A stretch of 64,000 nt of DNA. Source: Taibaiella soli (GTDB lineage Bacteria > Bacteroidota > Bacteroidia > Chitinophagales > Chitinophagaceae). The stretch spans positions 295,749 to 359,748 of the forward strand of contig NZ_QKTW01000017.1 in NCBI RefSeq assembly GCF_003236175.1, written 5' to 3'. Below the pieces are notes generated by a model. That model saw only the letters and a list, made by a program, of their open reading frames with translations. It was not told the origin of the DNA and ran no database searches. This document shows positions 1 to 9,428 of the stretch, piece by piece. Position numbers and translations under genes: made by a program. Positions within the stretch are counted from its first letter, which is position 1. Every line of letters begins with the position of its first letter.

Positions 1-2196
1 TGTGGCGTGGCTTTTGTGGATATCAGTACCGGCGAATTTTATGCAGCGCAGGGCAATATGGAATATATCGACAAGCTGCTGCAAAGCTTCCAACCTTCTG
101 AGGTGGTTTTGTCGAAGACGCAAACGAAGCGCTTCCGCGAATATTTCGATACTAAGGTTTATACTTTTCAACTGGAAGATTGGATCTTCCAGAAGCAATA
201 TGCTTACGATCTCCTGCTCCAGCATTTTCAGACGCAATCGCTGAAAGGCTTTGGGTTAGAGGATCTGACAGGTGCAATTATTGCAGCGGGTGCAGCTTTG
301 CATTATCTGAAAGATACAGAGCATCCAAACCTGCAACACATCAACGCACTACAACGCATTGTAGCGAATGATTTCTTGTGGATGGACCGCTTTACGATCC
401 GCAACCTGGAATTATTGAGCAGCAGCGATGAAAAAGGAACGAACCTCCTGTCTGCCATCGACCGCACACACACGCCTATGGGTGCGCGTTTGCTAAAACG
501 CTGGATGATTTTTCCTTTGTTCGATAAAAACAGAATTGAACATCGTCTCGACCTTACGAGTTTCTTCATCAAGAATCAGGAATTGAATCACAGCTTATCG
601 CAAAGCATTCGGCAGATCGGTGATGTGGAACGTCTGGTGGGTAAGATTCCGCTAAAGAAAGTGAATCCACGTGAGGTGCTGCAACTGGCAAAAAGCATGG
701 AATTTATCGGTCGTATCCGTGAAGAAGGATTAAAAGCTGATTTTCTGCCATTATCTCAAATGCTGGAAGCCATCAAGCCGCTTGTGGAAGTGCAGCAACG
801 CATTCGTGATGTGATTGTAGAAGAAGCGCCGGCTGTCGCTGCGAAAGGAAATATGATACGCGATGGCATTCATGAAGAGCTCGATCAATTACGCGCTATT
901 TCCCGCGATGGTAAAGGTTATCTGTTGCAGATTCAGCAAACGGAATCACAACGTACAGGCATCAGTTCGCTGAAAATAGCCTACAACAATGTATTTGGCT
1001 ATTATCTGGAAGTAACGCACGCACATAAAGACAAGGTTCCGGCCGATTGGATTCGCAAACAAACTTTGACGAGTGCGGAGCGCTATGTAACGCCGGAGTT
1101 GAAAGAATACGAAGAAAAAATTCTGGGTGCAGAAGAAAAAATTCTGGCGCTGGAGCTGGATATTTATCAGCAGCTGATTTCGGTAATCGATCCTTATATC
1201 GCTACGATTCAACAGAACGCCCATATCATCGCGCAGCTGGATTGTCTGTTAAGTTTTGCCTATATCGCGAAGCAATACAATTATCATCGTCCGGTATTGG
1301 CAGATGAACCGGTGCTTACTATCAAAAATGGCCGCCATCCGGTAATCGAACAACAATTACCTCCCGGTGAATCTTATGTTGCCAATGATATTCTCCTCGA
1401 TAAAGAAGCCCAGCAAATCATTATCCTCACCGGTCCGAACATGAGTGGTAAATCTGCCCTGCTCCGTCAGACAGCGATCATCACGCTGATGGCACATATG
1501 GGTAGTTTTGTTCCGGCCGACGGCGCACAAGTAGGTCTTACGGATAAAATATTTACCCGCGTAGGTGCATCCGATAATCTGAGCGGTGGCGAAAGTACCT
1601 TCATGGTGGAGATGAATGAGACGGCGAGTATCATCAATAATATCACCGAACGCAGTTTAGTATTACTCGATGAAATTGGCCGAGGAACCAGCACTTATGA
1701 CGGTATCTCTATCGCCTGGTCGATCGTGGAATACATGCACAATCATACTTCGCAGGCGAAAACGCTTTTTGCGACACACTACCATGAGCTCAATGATCTG
1801 GAAGGTCAATTGCCGCGCGTGAAAAACTATCACATCACGCACAAAGAAACCGGCAATAAAGTGATCTTCCTGCGCAAACTGGCACCGGGCGGCAGCAGAC
1901 ACAGTTTTGGTATTCAGGTAGCGCGTATGGCAGGTATGCCGCCGGCTTTGCTGGAGCGTGCTGATGAAATTCTGGCAACGCTGGAAGAAAAACACGGCGA
2001 TGCTGGTGCTACTGCACAAAAAGTGAAACAAATTCCGAAGGCTAATAATTTCCAACTCAATATCTTTGATGGTATCAGTGAAGATCTGCGCCGCGTGCAA
2101 CAAGTGCTGCAGCTAACCGACATCAACAGGCTGACGCCGGTGGAAGCTTTGCTGAAACTTAATGAACTGAAAAATATTGTAGAGAACTATCAATAG
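1..2196 (+). CDS. mutS: DNA mismatch repair protein MutS (5' end outside window)
   Basis: MutS recognises mismatches and small loops in DNA and recruits MutL using ATP. The reading frame is open from base 1, and the first visible residues (CGVAFVDISTGEF) match the end of mismatch-binding domain I, so roughly 130 N-terminal residues lie outside the window. The family signatures are present: Walker A GPNMSGKSALL (about 1432-1465), the ABC-type signature around LSGGESTFMVEM, Walker B LVLLDEIGRGTSTYDG (about 1660) and the His loop FATHYHEL. The clamp and lever coiled coils occupy the middle. About 731 residues are visible out of a usual 850-880. Nothing looks damaged. The identification is very secure; only the true start is unknown. 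Confidence 0.97.
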   Translation, partial: CGVAFVDISTGEFYAAQGNMEYIDKLLQSFQPSEVVLSKTQTKRFREYFDTKVYTFQLEDWIFQKQYAYDLLLQHFQTQSLKGFGLEDLTGAIIAAGAALHYLKDTEHPNLQHINALQRIVANDFLWMDRFTIRNLELLSSSDEKGTNLLSAIDRTHTPMGARLLKRWMIFPLFDKNRIEHRLDLTSFFIKNQELNHSLSQSIRQIGDVERLVGKIPLKKVNPREVLQLAKSMEFIGRIREEGLKADFLPLSQMLEAIKPLVEVQQRIRDVIVEEAPAVAAKGNMIRDGIHEELDQLRAISRDGKGYLLQIQQTESQRTGISSLKIAYNNVFGYYLEVTHAHKDKVPADWIRKQTLTSAERYVTPELKEYEEKILGAEEKILALELDIYQQLISVIDPYIATIQQNAHIIAQLDCLLSFAYIAKQYNYHRPVLADEPVLTIKNGRHPVIEQQLPPGESYVANDILLDKEAQQIIILTGPNMSGKSALLRQTAIITLMAHMGSFVPADGAQVGLTDKIFTRVGASDNLSGGESTFMVEMNETASIINNITERSLVLLDEIGRGTSTYDGISIAWSIVEYMHNHTSQAKTLFATHYHELNDLEGQLPRVKNYHITHKETGNKVIFLRKLAPGGSRHSFGIQVARMAGMPPALLERADEILATLEEKHGDAGATAQKVKQIPKANNFQLNIFDGISEDLRRVQQVLQLTDINRLTPVEALLKLNELKNIVENYQ

Positions 2197-2288
2197 TTGG
2201 AGGTTATGGCATATAACACTCATAATCAAAAAAGGAGTAACCTTGATTAAAGGATATTAGTTCCATCAGGCTTAGAATCGTTCTTCTC

Positions 2289-2314
2289 CTACTTTTTTTC
2301 TGCAAAAAAAGTAG
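2289..2314. repeat. Hairpin with T-run/A-run arms in the mutS-DUF218 gap
   Basis: An inverted repeat with arms CTACTTTTTTT and AAAAAAAGTAG around a 4-nt loop lies about 90 bp after mutS. It is followed by another A-rich stretch (GCAAAAAAGGC). It could act as a weak terminator, but it resembles a dispersed intergenic element more than a classical GC-rich terminator. The rest of the 253-bp gap shows no gene. Confidence 0.4.
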
Positions 2315-2449
2315 GGCAAAAAAGGCAGTCTTCACCCGATCACCTCGGGGTTCAGACGGTCACTCGATTAAACTTCGGTGCTACTGTGCTGCCGGGCAAA
2401 AAGCCTTGAGGGAACTCAGATTTTAAATAATCGTTGTAAAATCTAACAA

Positions 2450-3175
2450 TTGTGTAATCGAAAAAAGGAATATCATCTAAAAGCACCTTTCATTTTGAAA
2501 AAACCCGCCACTGCCATTGTGATCACGTTTACTTCGCTGCTACCGCTGCTGAGTTGTTTCTCTTCGAAGAAAAGTCAGCGCGAAGCTTATCAGAAAGCGC
2601 AGCAGATTGGTCCTTTTGATGCAGTGATTGTTCCCGGCGTTCCGTTTAAAGACGGACGCTGGGATACGGTGATGAAAGCCCGCGTGCTGTGGTCCTGGGT
2701 TTTGTACAAGAACGGTGTCGTTAAAAACATAATTTATTCCGGCGGCGCAGTCTACTCTCCTTACATCGAAGCTAAAATCATGGGGCTTTACGCGCAACAG
2801 CTTGGCATTCCGCGGGAAAACATCTACTACGATTCGCTGGCGCAGCACAGTACCGAAAACGTCTATTATTCCTACTTATTAGCCAAACAACTTGGTTTTA
2901 AAACCATTGCACTCGCCACAGATCCTTTCCAGTCACTGATGCTTCGTGGCTATACCAAACGCCGCTTTGCCACTGACATTTTTCACCTTCCGTTCTCAAC
3001 TGATTCTATATCAAAGTTTAATTATCTGAATCCCGTCATAGACCCGCAAAGCGCATTTGTAAGTCCATGGGAATCAATTACCAAAAAGAAGGGTTTCTGG
3101 GCCCGTTTCCGGGGTACTTTGGGCCGCGATATTGACTGGGCACCGTATAAAAATGGCCGGGTTGATCCTTTATAA
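2450..3175 (+). CDS. DUF218/YdcF-SanA-like lipoprotein
   Basis: This is a protein of the YdcF/SanA (DUF218) family, envelope-associated proteins of poorly known biochemical role. The N-terminus holds a hydrophobic stretch ending in the lipobox LLSC, so a lipid-anchored exported protein is predicted. The family core follows: FDAVIVPGVP, the YSGG loop, an EAKIMGLYAQQLGIP helix, the T.EN.YYS motif and LATDPF. The frame opens at a TTG codon (2450). A second TTG at 2495, directly before KKPATAIVITF, would give a more typical signal peptide length and may be the real start. The gene stands alone between mutS and an AAA+ ATPase. The family call is confident; the substrate is unknown. Confidence 0.82.
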   Translation: MCNRKKEYHLKAPFILKKPATAIVITFTSLLPLLSCFSSKKSQREAYQKAQQIGPFDAVIVPGVPFKDGRWDTVMKARVLWSWVLYKNGVVKNIIYSGGAVYSPYIEAKIMGLYAQQLGIPRENIYYDSLAQHSTENVYYSYLLAKQLGFKTIALATDPFQSLMLRGYTKRRFATDIFHLPFSTDSISKFNYLNPVIDPQSAFVSPWESITKKKGFWARFRGTLGRDIDWAPYKNGRVDPL

Positions 3176-3405
3176 TTAATTATATATTAAACTTAAATAG
3201 TTGTTCCTTTTTAGGGAAAAGCCGTTACCTTCGCTTCACTTACTTCACATCCACAACAATTCACAAGCCCAATGCCGGAGCATATTCCGGAGTTTTACGA
3301 AGGCTTGTATCTATTCGAAAACATAGAATAATTACTCGCTGTAAATAACATTATTTACATGGACGACTTTGTGCGTCCCGGACCATAAAAACAAAAACTA
3401 ACGAA

Positions 3406-4485
3406 GTGATGAATGAACAGATGATGCATAAAGAGGTGTTTGTGAAAACCGACGTTTTCTCCGGTCATTTTATTGACAGTAAAAGTTATTTTCTCCAGAA
3501 GTATAACAAGCTGCCGAGTGTTACCATCATCCGGCAACTCAACTATAGTAAAGCATATTCTTTTTTGAAAGCAGCATACGGCGACATGATCGTTTCTGAA
3601 TTTCACTACGCAGCCATCAATCATAAAAAGACGAAAGAAGAAAAAGAAGAATCAATCATCGAACTGAAGAATGATATTGTACTGGAAATGGGCGATGGTT
3701 ATTGTGAATTTTATTTCCATGATCGTGAAAATGCTTTTCTCAAAACGCTCATCCAGAAGTTTACAGCCATGCGCGGACGCAAACGCATGCAGCCACAGGA
3801 AATTCACCTGATCACCAAAGGAGAGTACGGTCTGGAATTGACTAAGATGGATGTAAAACGCACACGCCTTGACCTGAGATTGTTTTACGAAGACAGTTTC
3901 CAGGAAGTACACCAGACTATTCTAAAAAGATTAAATAAAGCCGACGACAAGGGTATTGTGTTGCTGCACGGACTTCCAGGTACCGGCAAAACCACTTATC
4001 TGCGTTACCTGGTAGGCAAACTGAAAAAACGGGTGCTGTTTGTGCCACCTGATCTTGCAGCTCAGATTGTGAATCCCGATTTGGTAAAACTGCTGATTGA
4101 AAATCCGAATAGTGTACTTGTGATTGAAGATGCGGAAAACATCGTGATGCAACGCCAGCAAGGCAGTGATTCTGCTGTAAGTAATCTGCTGAATATCTCC
4201 GACGGTCTGCTTTCCGATTTCCTGAATGTGCAGGTGATCTGTACATTCAACAGCAACCTCAGCACAATCGACAAAGCACTGATGCGCAAAGGTCGTCTGA
4301 TTGCCAATTATGATTTCGGTAAACTGTCTGTGGAAAAAGCACAGCAACTGAGCAAACACCTCGGTCACAATCACAAGATCACTGATCCGATGACCATTGC
4401 TGAAATAGCTAACCAAAAAGAACGCACCTATACGCTACCGGAAACACCGAAGATCGGATTTCGGATTGGCAGCACGGGAAGCTAG
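3406..4485 (+). CDS. BCS1-like AAA+ ATPase
   Basis: This is a 359-residue AAA+ ATPase. An N-terminal region without recognisable motifs (1-170) precedes one AAA module with Walker A GLPGTGKTTY (about residue 187), Walker B VLVIEDAEN (about 235), a sensor-1 region ICTFNSN and a DKALMRKGRL segment typical of the BCS1/FtsH-like AAA clade. There is no membrane segment or protease domain. Bacteroidota commonly carry such stand-alone ATPases of unknown substrate, presumably protein remodelling. The last 15 residues (about IGFRIGSTGS) look unstructured. A large structured repeat array begins 40 bp after the stop codon. Family confidence is high, function is open. Confidence 0.85.
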   Translation: MMNEQMMHKEVFVKTDVFSGHFIDSKSYFLQKYNKLPSVTIIRQLNYSKAYSFLKAAYGDMIVSEFHYAAINHKKTKEEKEESIIELKNDIVLEMGDGYCEFYFHDRENAFLKTLIQKFTAMRGRKRMQPQEIHLITKGEYGLELTKMDVKRTRLDLRLFYEDSFQEVHQTILKRLNKADDKGIVLLHGLPGTGKTTYLRYLVGKLKKRVLFVPPDLAAQIVNPDLVKLLIENPNSVLVIEDAENIVMQRQQGSDSAVSNLLNISDGLLSDFLNVQVICTFNSNLSTIDKALMRKGRLIANYDFGKLSVEKAQQLSKHLGHNHKITDPMTIAEIANQKERTYTLPETPKIGFRIGSTGS

Positions 4486-4525
4486 TTGGTGAATGCCCGT
4501 CAAACGTGAAAAGTGAAAGGTCAAT

Positions 4526-5155
4526 CCACAGTTGAGCGAAGTCTCACGACTTCGTTCCTGTGGATGCGGTCTCTGACCGCAGTGTTTTATTCCGGTCAGA
4601 GACCGGTTACCGCCACGACAAAGTCTGGAGACTTTGCCGAACAAACAATTAATAGCGTACAGACGTGAGAAACACAGCAAGGACAAAGGCGGACGAGCTC
4701 ATTCATCACATTTCTCACATTAAACACATTCCACGCATTATCCCACAGTTGAGCGAAGTCTCACGACTTCGTTCCAGTGGATGCGGTCTCCTGACCGCCC
4801 TATTTTCTCCGATCAGAGATCGGTTACCGCCACGACAAAGTCCGGAGACTTTGCCGAACAAACAATTAATAGCGTACAGACGTGAGAAACACAGCAAGGA
4901 CAAAGGCATGCATACACATTAATCACATTCCACACATTATCCCACAGTTGAGCGAAGTCTCACGACTTCGTTCCAGTGGATGCGGTCTCCTGACCGCCCT
5001 ATTTTCTCCGATCAGAGATCGGTTACCGCCACAACAAAGTCCGGAGACTTTGCCGAACAAACAATTAATAGCGTGCAGACGTGAGAAACACAGCAAGGAC
5101 AAAGGCGGACGAGCCCATTCATCACATTTCTCACATTAAACACATTCCACGCATT
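4526..5155. repeat. Three tandem ~200-217-bp units, each with four hairpins
   Basis: Units begin at 4526, 4743 and 4942 with the same words (CCACAGTTGAGCGAAGTC), giving periods of 217 and 199 bp. Every unit carries four short stem-loops in the same order. In unit 1 these are GAAGTC/GACTTC (4538-4553), GCGGTC/GACCGC (4566-4580), CCGGTC/GACCGG (4592-4606) and AAAGTC/GACTTT (4620-4635). In units 2 and 3 the third stem reads CCGATC/GATCGG (for example 4809-4823), so both arms changed together. The units end in a CACATT-rich tail. Open frames inside the array repeat with it and are not credible genes. Confidence 0.9.
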
Positions 5156-5345
5156 ATCGCATTAACATGCTTCTGCGGGATCTCTCCTTCCGTCGAGATG
5201 ACAAACGCGTGCAAGCACATTAATCACATTCCACGCATTCAAACACATTTCTCACATTAAACACATTCTACACATTCCCCTATTACCACATTCCTCACAT
5301 TAAACACATTCCACACATTATCACATCATCACATTGTCGAATTGC
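5100..5345. repeat. CACATT-rich low-complexity tract
   Basis: After the third hairpin unit the sequence is dominated by variations on TCACATTAAACACATTCC, with roughly twenty CACATT-type words up to 5340. The segment at 5170-5212 (GCGGGATCTCTCC...GACAAACGCG) resembles the units at 45.4-45.6 kb. No gene is visible in 4486-5416 apart from this repeat material and the efp promoter. Confidence 0.75.
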
Positions 5346-5364
5346 CGAATTAACCAATTGCCGC

Positions 5365-5395
5365 TTGCGGTGTTACCCTTTAATCATTACTTTTG
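5365..5395 (+). promoter_or_regulatory. Bacteroidota-type promoter for efp
   Basis: TTGC at 5365-5368 is followed after 19 bp by TACTTTTG (5388-5395), matching the Bacteroidota -33 TTG / -7 TAnnTTTG consensus. The efp ATG is only 21 bp further on, so the leader would be very short. Confidence 0.6.
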
Positions 5396-5416
5396 CAATC
5401 CGTACAAAAAATAAAT

Positions 5417-5983
5417 ATGGCTACAACAGCAGATATCCGGAATGGCATGATCATCAAATTGGATGACGGTCTGTACTCCGTAATTGAATTTGGTCAGAAC
5501 AAAACAGCCCGCGCGGCAGCTAAAGTTTGGGCAAAACTGAAAGGCGTAGACAACACACGTTCTATCGAAAAAACCTGGAACTCAGGCGATAACATCTTCC
5601 CTGTACGCGTTGAGCGTCGTCCTTACCAGTTCCTGTATAAAGATGAAAGTGGTTTCAACTTTATGGATACCACGACCTTCGAACAGATCTCTATAAACGA
5701 AGACATGGTACAGCGTCCGGAATTATACAAAGACGGTCAGGAAGTACTGGTTGTTGTTAATACAGAAACTGAAGGTGTTATGGGCGTAGAATTACCAGCG
5801 AGCGTAAACCTGGCTGTAACATACTCCGAACCAGGTCTGAAGGGCGATACCGCAACACGTACGCTGAAACCGGCTACCGTAGAAACAGGTGCAACAGTGA
5901 TGGTTCCTTTGTTTGTAAACGAAGGTGATCTCATCAAAATTGACACTAAGAATGGTGCTTACGTAGAGCGCGTAAAACAATAA
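5417..5983 (+). CDS. efp: Elongation factor P, Arg32 type
   Basis: EF-P binds the ribosome between P and E sites and relieves stalling at consecutive prolines. The 188-residue protein has the usual three beta-barrel domains: an N-terminal KOW-like domain, an OB domain around YKDESGFNFMD, and a C-terminal domain ending GDLIKIDTKNGAYVERVK. The ATG at 5417 (MATTADIRNGM) is preferred over the upstream TTG. The tip loop reads NKTARAAAKVW, which puts Arg at position 32 where many EF-Ps carry a lysine (PGKG loop). The alignment with the rhamnosylated Pseudomonas type (NKSGRNAAVV) is direct. No EarP-like modification gene lies in the window. accB follows after 41 bp. Confidence 0.97.
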   Translation: MATTADIRNGMIIKLDDGLYSVIEFGQNKTARAAAKVWAKLKGVDNTRSIEKTWNSGDNIFPVRVERRPYQFLYKDESGFNFMDTTTFEQISINEDMVQRPELYKDGQEVLVVVNTETEGVMGVELPASVNLAVTYSEPGLKGDTATRTLKPATVETGATVMVPLFVNEGDLIKIDTKNGAYVERVKQ

Positions 5984-6024
5984 TTTTTCGCTTACCAATC
6001 CACAACGACTAAAAACATTCCAAC

Positions 6025-6513
6025 ATGGAATACAAACAAATACAGGAACTGATCAAGGCTATCAACAAGTCTAACATCAGCGAACTGAGCATTGAAGAAG
6101 GCGATTTTAAAATCACCATCAAACAGGCTCAGACCATCAACGAAACTCAGGTAGTTGCTTACCAGCCAATGCCACAGATGATGCCTGCAGCACCAGCTCC
6201 TGTTGCGATTCCTGCAGCAGCACCTGCGGCAGCGCCAGCTACTCCGGCAGCAGCACCGGCGGCAGACGCTAACCTGATTACCATTAAATCTCCGATGATC
6301 GGTACGTTCTACCGCAGCTCATCTCCGGACAAACCGGCTTTCGTGAATGTTGGTGATGAAATCAAGCCAGGTAAAGTGCTTTGCATTATCGAAGCAATGA
6401 AATTGTTTAACGAGATCGAAAGTGAAGTAAGCGGTAAAATCGTGAAAGTATTGATCGATGACGCTTCTCCGGTTGAATACGATCAACCACTGTTCCTCGT
6501 AGAACCTGCTTAA
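6025..6513 (+). CDS. accB: Biotin carboxyl carrier protein of acetyl-CoA carboxylase
   Basis: BCCP carries the carboxybiotin group between biotin carboxylase and carboxyltransferase in the first step of fatty acid synthesis. The 162-residue protein has an N-terminal dimerisation segment, a long Ala/Pro-rich swinging linker (residues about 50-85), and the C-terminal biotinyl domain with the canonical [10 protein letters not shown] motif, biotinylated at Lys126. It sits between efp and accC, a common arrangement for acc genes. The 107-bp gap to accC holds a long inverted repeat, so the two genes may not be expressed at equal levels. Confidence 0.97.
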   Translation: MEYKQIQELIKAINKSNISELSIEEGDFKITIKQAQTINETQVVAYQPMPQMMPAAPAPVAIPAAAPAAAPATPAAAPAADANLITIKSPMIGTFYRSSSPDKPAFVNVGDEIKPGKVLCIIEAMKLFNEIESEVSGKIVKVLIDDASPVEYDQPLFLVEPA

Positions 6514-6526
6514 TTTGGAAATAAAA

Positions 6527-6614
6527 GAATTTGAAAATTTGAAAATGGGTAACTGTTTTCAAATTTTCATTTATACGCCATTTTCAAATTGATTCATTTT
6601 CAAATTTTCAAATT
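6527..6614. repeat. Inverted repeat of TTGAAAAT words between accB and accC
   Basis: Arm 1 (6527-6547) and arm 2 (6595-6614) are complementary over 20 bp, built from repeated AATTTGAAAAT / ATTTTCAAATT words. A further partial arm lies at 6556-6570. The structure is AU-rich and has no T-tract after it, so it is a weak hairpin or processing site rather than a classical terminator. Confidence 0.7.
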
Positions 6615-6620
6615 GGACTA

Positions 6621-7958
6621 ATGTTCAAAAAAATACTCATTGCCAATCGTGGTGAAATTGCGTTACGTATCATCCGTACCTGCCGCGAAATGGGCATTAA
6701 AACAGTAGCTGTTTACTCTGTTGCCGACAAAGACAGCCTGCACGTTCGTTTTGCGGACGAAGCAGTTTGCATCGGTAAAGCACAGAGCGCCGACTCTTAC
6801 CTCAACATTCCACATATCATGGCTGCAGCGGAAATTACCAACGCTGACGCTATCCACCCTGGCTATGGCTTCCTGGCTGAAAATGCCAATTTCTCTGAAA
6901 TCTGTGCTCAATACGGTATCAAATTCATCGGCCCAACGCCGGAAATGATCCGTAAAATGGGTGACAAAATCACTGCGAAAGAAACCATGATCGCTGCCGG
7001 CGTACCTTGTATTCCGGGGTCTGAAGGTTTGCTGGAAAGCCTGCAACAAGCAGAACAACTGGCACACGAAATGGGCTATCCGGTGATTCTGAAAGCAACT
7101 GCCGGTGGTGGTGGTAAAGGTATGCGTGTGGTTTGGGAAGACAGCGAACTGGAACGCGCTTACACTACTGCGAAAGCAGAAGCCGGTGCGTCTTTCAAAA
7201 ACGATGGTATCTACATGGAGAAATTCGTGGAAGAACCGCGTCACATTGAAATCCAGGTTGCAGGCGACCAATTCGGTACGGTTTGTCATCTGAGTGAGCG
7301 CGACTGTTCTATTCAGCGCCGCCACCAGAAACTGGTAGAAGAATCTCCTTCTCCGTTTATGACTCCGGAACTGCGCCAGAAAATGGGTGAAGCTGCCATC
7401 AAAGCAGCAGCAGCCATCAACTACGAAAGCGTTGGTACCGTTGAGTTTCTTGTAGACAAACACCGCAATTTCTACTTTATGGAAATGAACACTCGTATCC
7501 AGGTAGAACACGGCGTTACGGAAGAAGTTATCAACTTCGACCTGATCAAAGAACAAATCAAAATTGCTGCTGGTGTACCTATCAGCGGCCGTAACTACGA
7601 ACCGGTAATGCACGCGATCGAATGCCGTATCAACGCTGAAGATCCATACAATGATTTCCGTCCGAGTCCGGGCAAAATCACAGTGCTGCACACACCAGGC
7701 GGTCACGGTGTACGTGTAGACTCTCATATCTACGCTGGCTACGTGATTCCTCCGTACTACGATTCTATGATTGCAAAAATCATCGCGGTAGCACAAACCC
7801 GTGAAGAAGCGATCAACACGATGGAGCGCGCATTGAGCGAATACGTAATTGAAGGCATCAAAACCACAATTCCATTCCACATGCAGCTGATGCGTGATGA
7901 AAACTTCCGCAAGGGTAATTTCACCACGAAGTTTATCGAAACATTCCACCTGGTTTAA
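6621..7958 (+). CDS. accC: Acetyl-CoA carboxylase, biotin carboxylase subunit
   Basis: This enzyme carboxylates the biotin on BCCP using ATP and bicarbonate. The 445-residue length is normal for the family. Visible domains are the N-terminal preATP-grasp fold ([21 protein letters not shown]), the ATP-grasp domain with the glycine-rich loop [11 protein letters not shown] (about 160-170), the metal-binding and catalytic segment [16 protein letters not shown], and the C-terminal biotin carboxylase domain from about 330 (ECRINAEDP). The ATG at 6621 is the only sensible start. A long open frame on the opposite strand is a coding shadow. The gene is followed by a dispersed repeat and a strong terminator. 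Confidence 0.97.
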   Translation: MFKKILIANRGEIALRIIRTCREMGIKTVAVYSVADKDSLHVRFADEAVCIGKAQSADSYLNIPHIMAAAEITNADAIHPGYGFLAENANFSEICAQYGIKFIGPTPEMIRKMGDKITAKETMIAAGVPCIPGSEGLLESLQQAEQLAHEMGYPVILKATAGGGGKGMRVVWEDSELERAYTTAKAEAGASFKNDGIYMEKFVEEPRHIEIQVAGDQFGTVCHLSERDCSIQRRHQKLVEESPSPFMTPELRQKMGEAAIKAAAAINYESVGTVEFLVDKHRNFYFMEMNTRIQVEHGVTEEVINFDLIKEQIKIAAGVPISGRNYEPVMHAIECRINAEDPYNDFRPSPGKITVLHTPGGHGVRVDSHIYAGYVIPPYYDSMIAKIIAVAQTREEAINTMERALSEYVIEGIKTTIPFHMQLMRDENFRKGNFTTKFIETFHLV

Positions 7959-7978
7959 GCGTAAAGCTTACGCTTGTC

Positions 7979-8036
7979 ACCCTGAGCGGAGTCGAAGGGT
8001 GCTGCTCTATGGTTCGACTGCGCTCACCATGGCAGC
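7979..8036. repeat. Dispersed CCCTGAGCGGAGTCGAAGGG element
   Basis: The words CCTGAGCGGAGTCGAAGGG and GGTTCGACTGCGCTCACCA sit head to tail after accC. A reverse-strand relative (CCCTTCAACTCCGCTCAGG) occurs near 43951. Such elements are scattered in intergenic regions of many Bacteroidota genomes. Confidence 0.6.
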
Positions 8037-8061
8037 AAGGTGTTTCAACACATTATACAGA

Positions 8062-8090
8062 TCCCGGGATTTTTTCCCGGGATTTTTTTT
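8062..8090 (+). terminator. Rho-independent terminator after accC
   Basis: The stem TCCCGGG / CCCGGGA encloses an A/T loop and is followed by eight T residues. It lies about 100 bp after the accC stop and probably ends the efp-accB-accC transcription. Confidence 0.85.
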
Positions 8091-8232
8091 GCGCGATGGC
8101 GGTTCTCACAAAGAAGCATAAGGAGCAAAGACGCAATGAACTTACGCAAACATGCAACTAACCAACACTGGAAAAGCTTTACGCATTATGCTTTAAGCTT
8201 TTTACCTATCTTCCATCCTCAAGTAAAACGCA

Positions 8233-8799
8233 ATGAAGACCTGCATTTCCATGCTTCGCGGCATTAACGTCAGCGGTAAGAACAAAATATTGATGAAAGA
8301 GCTGCAGACGATGTATGAAGCAATGGGCTACGAAAATGTGCGCACTTATATTCAAAGCGGGAATGTGGTGTTTGAAACGAAGAAGAAAACAGACATTGCG
8401 CTAGCGAAAGAGATTAAACAGCAAATTGAAGAGACTTTCGGCTTTGACGTGCCTGTAATCATCAGAGGTCTGGATGAAATGAATCACGCGTTGGAACACA
8501 ATCCTTTTCTTAAACAAAAAGATATCGATCTGTCGCGGTTGCACGTAACGTTTTTATCCGAAGTGCCTTCCAAAGAACATTTAGCGAAGCTGAAAGACCA
8601 GAATTATGCACCGGATGAATTTATTATTGAAGGGAAAGAGATTTATCTGCATATTCCGGTGAGTTACGGCAACACAAAGCTCAATAATAACTTCTGGGAA
8701 TCTAAACTGAAAGTGACTGCAACAACGCGCAATTGGAAAACAGTGAATGAACTGGTAAAAATCGCAACTGAACCAACTGATAAAATAAAGAAGAAATGA
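8233..8799 (+). CDS. DUF1697 family protein
   Basis: The 188-residue protein begins MKTCISMLRGINVSGKNKI, which is the hallmark of the DUF1697 family (RGINVGG.N...M..L, then YIQSGNVVF). The family is widespread and its biochemical role is not established. The protein is soluble, with no signal peptide or membrane segment. The stop codon overlaps the start of the next gene by 4 bp (ATGA), so the two are translationally coupled. Family assignment is confident; no function is proposed. Confidence 0.88.
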   Translation: MKTCISMLRGINVSGKNKILMKELQTMYEAMGYENVRTYIQSGNVVFETKKKTDIALAKEIKQQIEETFGFDVPVIIRGLDEMNHALEHNPFLKQKDIDLSRLHVTFLSEVPSKEHLAKLKDQNYAPDEFIIEGKEIYLHIPVSYGNTKLNNNFWESKLKVTATTRNWKTVNELVKIATEPTDKIKKK

Positions 8800-9428
8800 G
8801 TGTAATAGCCAAACTGGCGTCCAGCCTGAATCGTAAGGATGAAGTGCCCAATATTGAACTGGCAGTACAAATAGCCTCAAAAAAAGATCAGGCAGCAGTA
8901 AAAGAACTAGTAACACATCTCAGCGACAAAAATAAAGATATCCAGAGCGACTGTATCAAAGTGCTCTATGAAATCGGCGATCTCAAACCGGCTTTGATTG
9001 CGGGTTATATCACTGAATTTGTCTTACTGCTTACGAGCAAAAACAACCGTTTGCAATGGGGTGCGATGACGGCACTGAGTGCTATTGCCAGCGAATACCC
9101 AAAAGAGATCTATAAGGAGCTGGGTAAAATACTGGACGCGGCGGATAAAGGTTCTGTGATTACGAAGGACAATGCGGTGGCGATTCTCATCAAGCTATAC
9201 AAACTGAGTGAATACACCAATAAAGTGTTTCCGCTGCTTACAGAGCAATTAAAATCCAGCCCGACAAATCAGTTACCGATGTATGCAGAAAACGCGGCGC
9301 CGGCAATCAGTAATAAGCATAAGGCTGAATTTATCGATGTTTTACATTCAAGACTGGATGAAATCGAGAAAGACTCCAAGAGAAAACGTGTAGAGAAAGT
9401 CATTAAAAAGTTGACAGTGAACAGTTGA
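8796..9428 (+). CDS. HEAT-repeat-like protein
   Basis: This is a 210-residue all-helical soluble protein. The helical pairs (for example IQSDCIKVLYEIGDLKPALI and LQWGAMTALSAIASEYPKEIYKELGKIL) have the hydrophobic spacing of HEAT/Armadillo repeats. Its start overlaps the DUF1697 stop by 4 bp, implying co-translation, and similar pairs occur in other Bacteroidota. The last codons (LTVNS) are formed by one arm of an intergenic inverted repeat, so the native C-terminus may have been altered by repeat insertion. A scaffolding or protein-interaction role is inferred from the fold only. Confidence 0.72.
   Translation: MSVIAKLASSLNRKDEVPNIELAVQIASKKDQAAVKELVTHLSDKNKDIQSDCIKVLYEIGDLKPALIAGYITEFVLLLTSKNNRLQWGAMTALSAIASEYPKEIYKELGKILDAADKGSVITKDNAVAILIKLYKLSEYTNKVFPLLTEQLKSSPTNQLPMYAENAAPAISNKHKAEFIDVLHSRLDEIEKDSKRKRVEKVIKKLTVNS

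Noticed and set aside
4526..5155. CRISPR-like array from regularly repeated units
   Set aside because: Units are about 200 bp, follow each other without unique spacers, and no cas genes are present.
6663..7949. 428-codon open frame opposite accC
   Set aside because: It mirrors accC exactly, has unusual composition (many Phe, His, Cys), and is a typical shadow of a biased coding strand.
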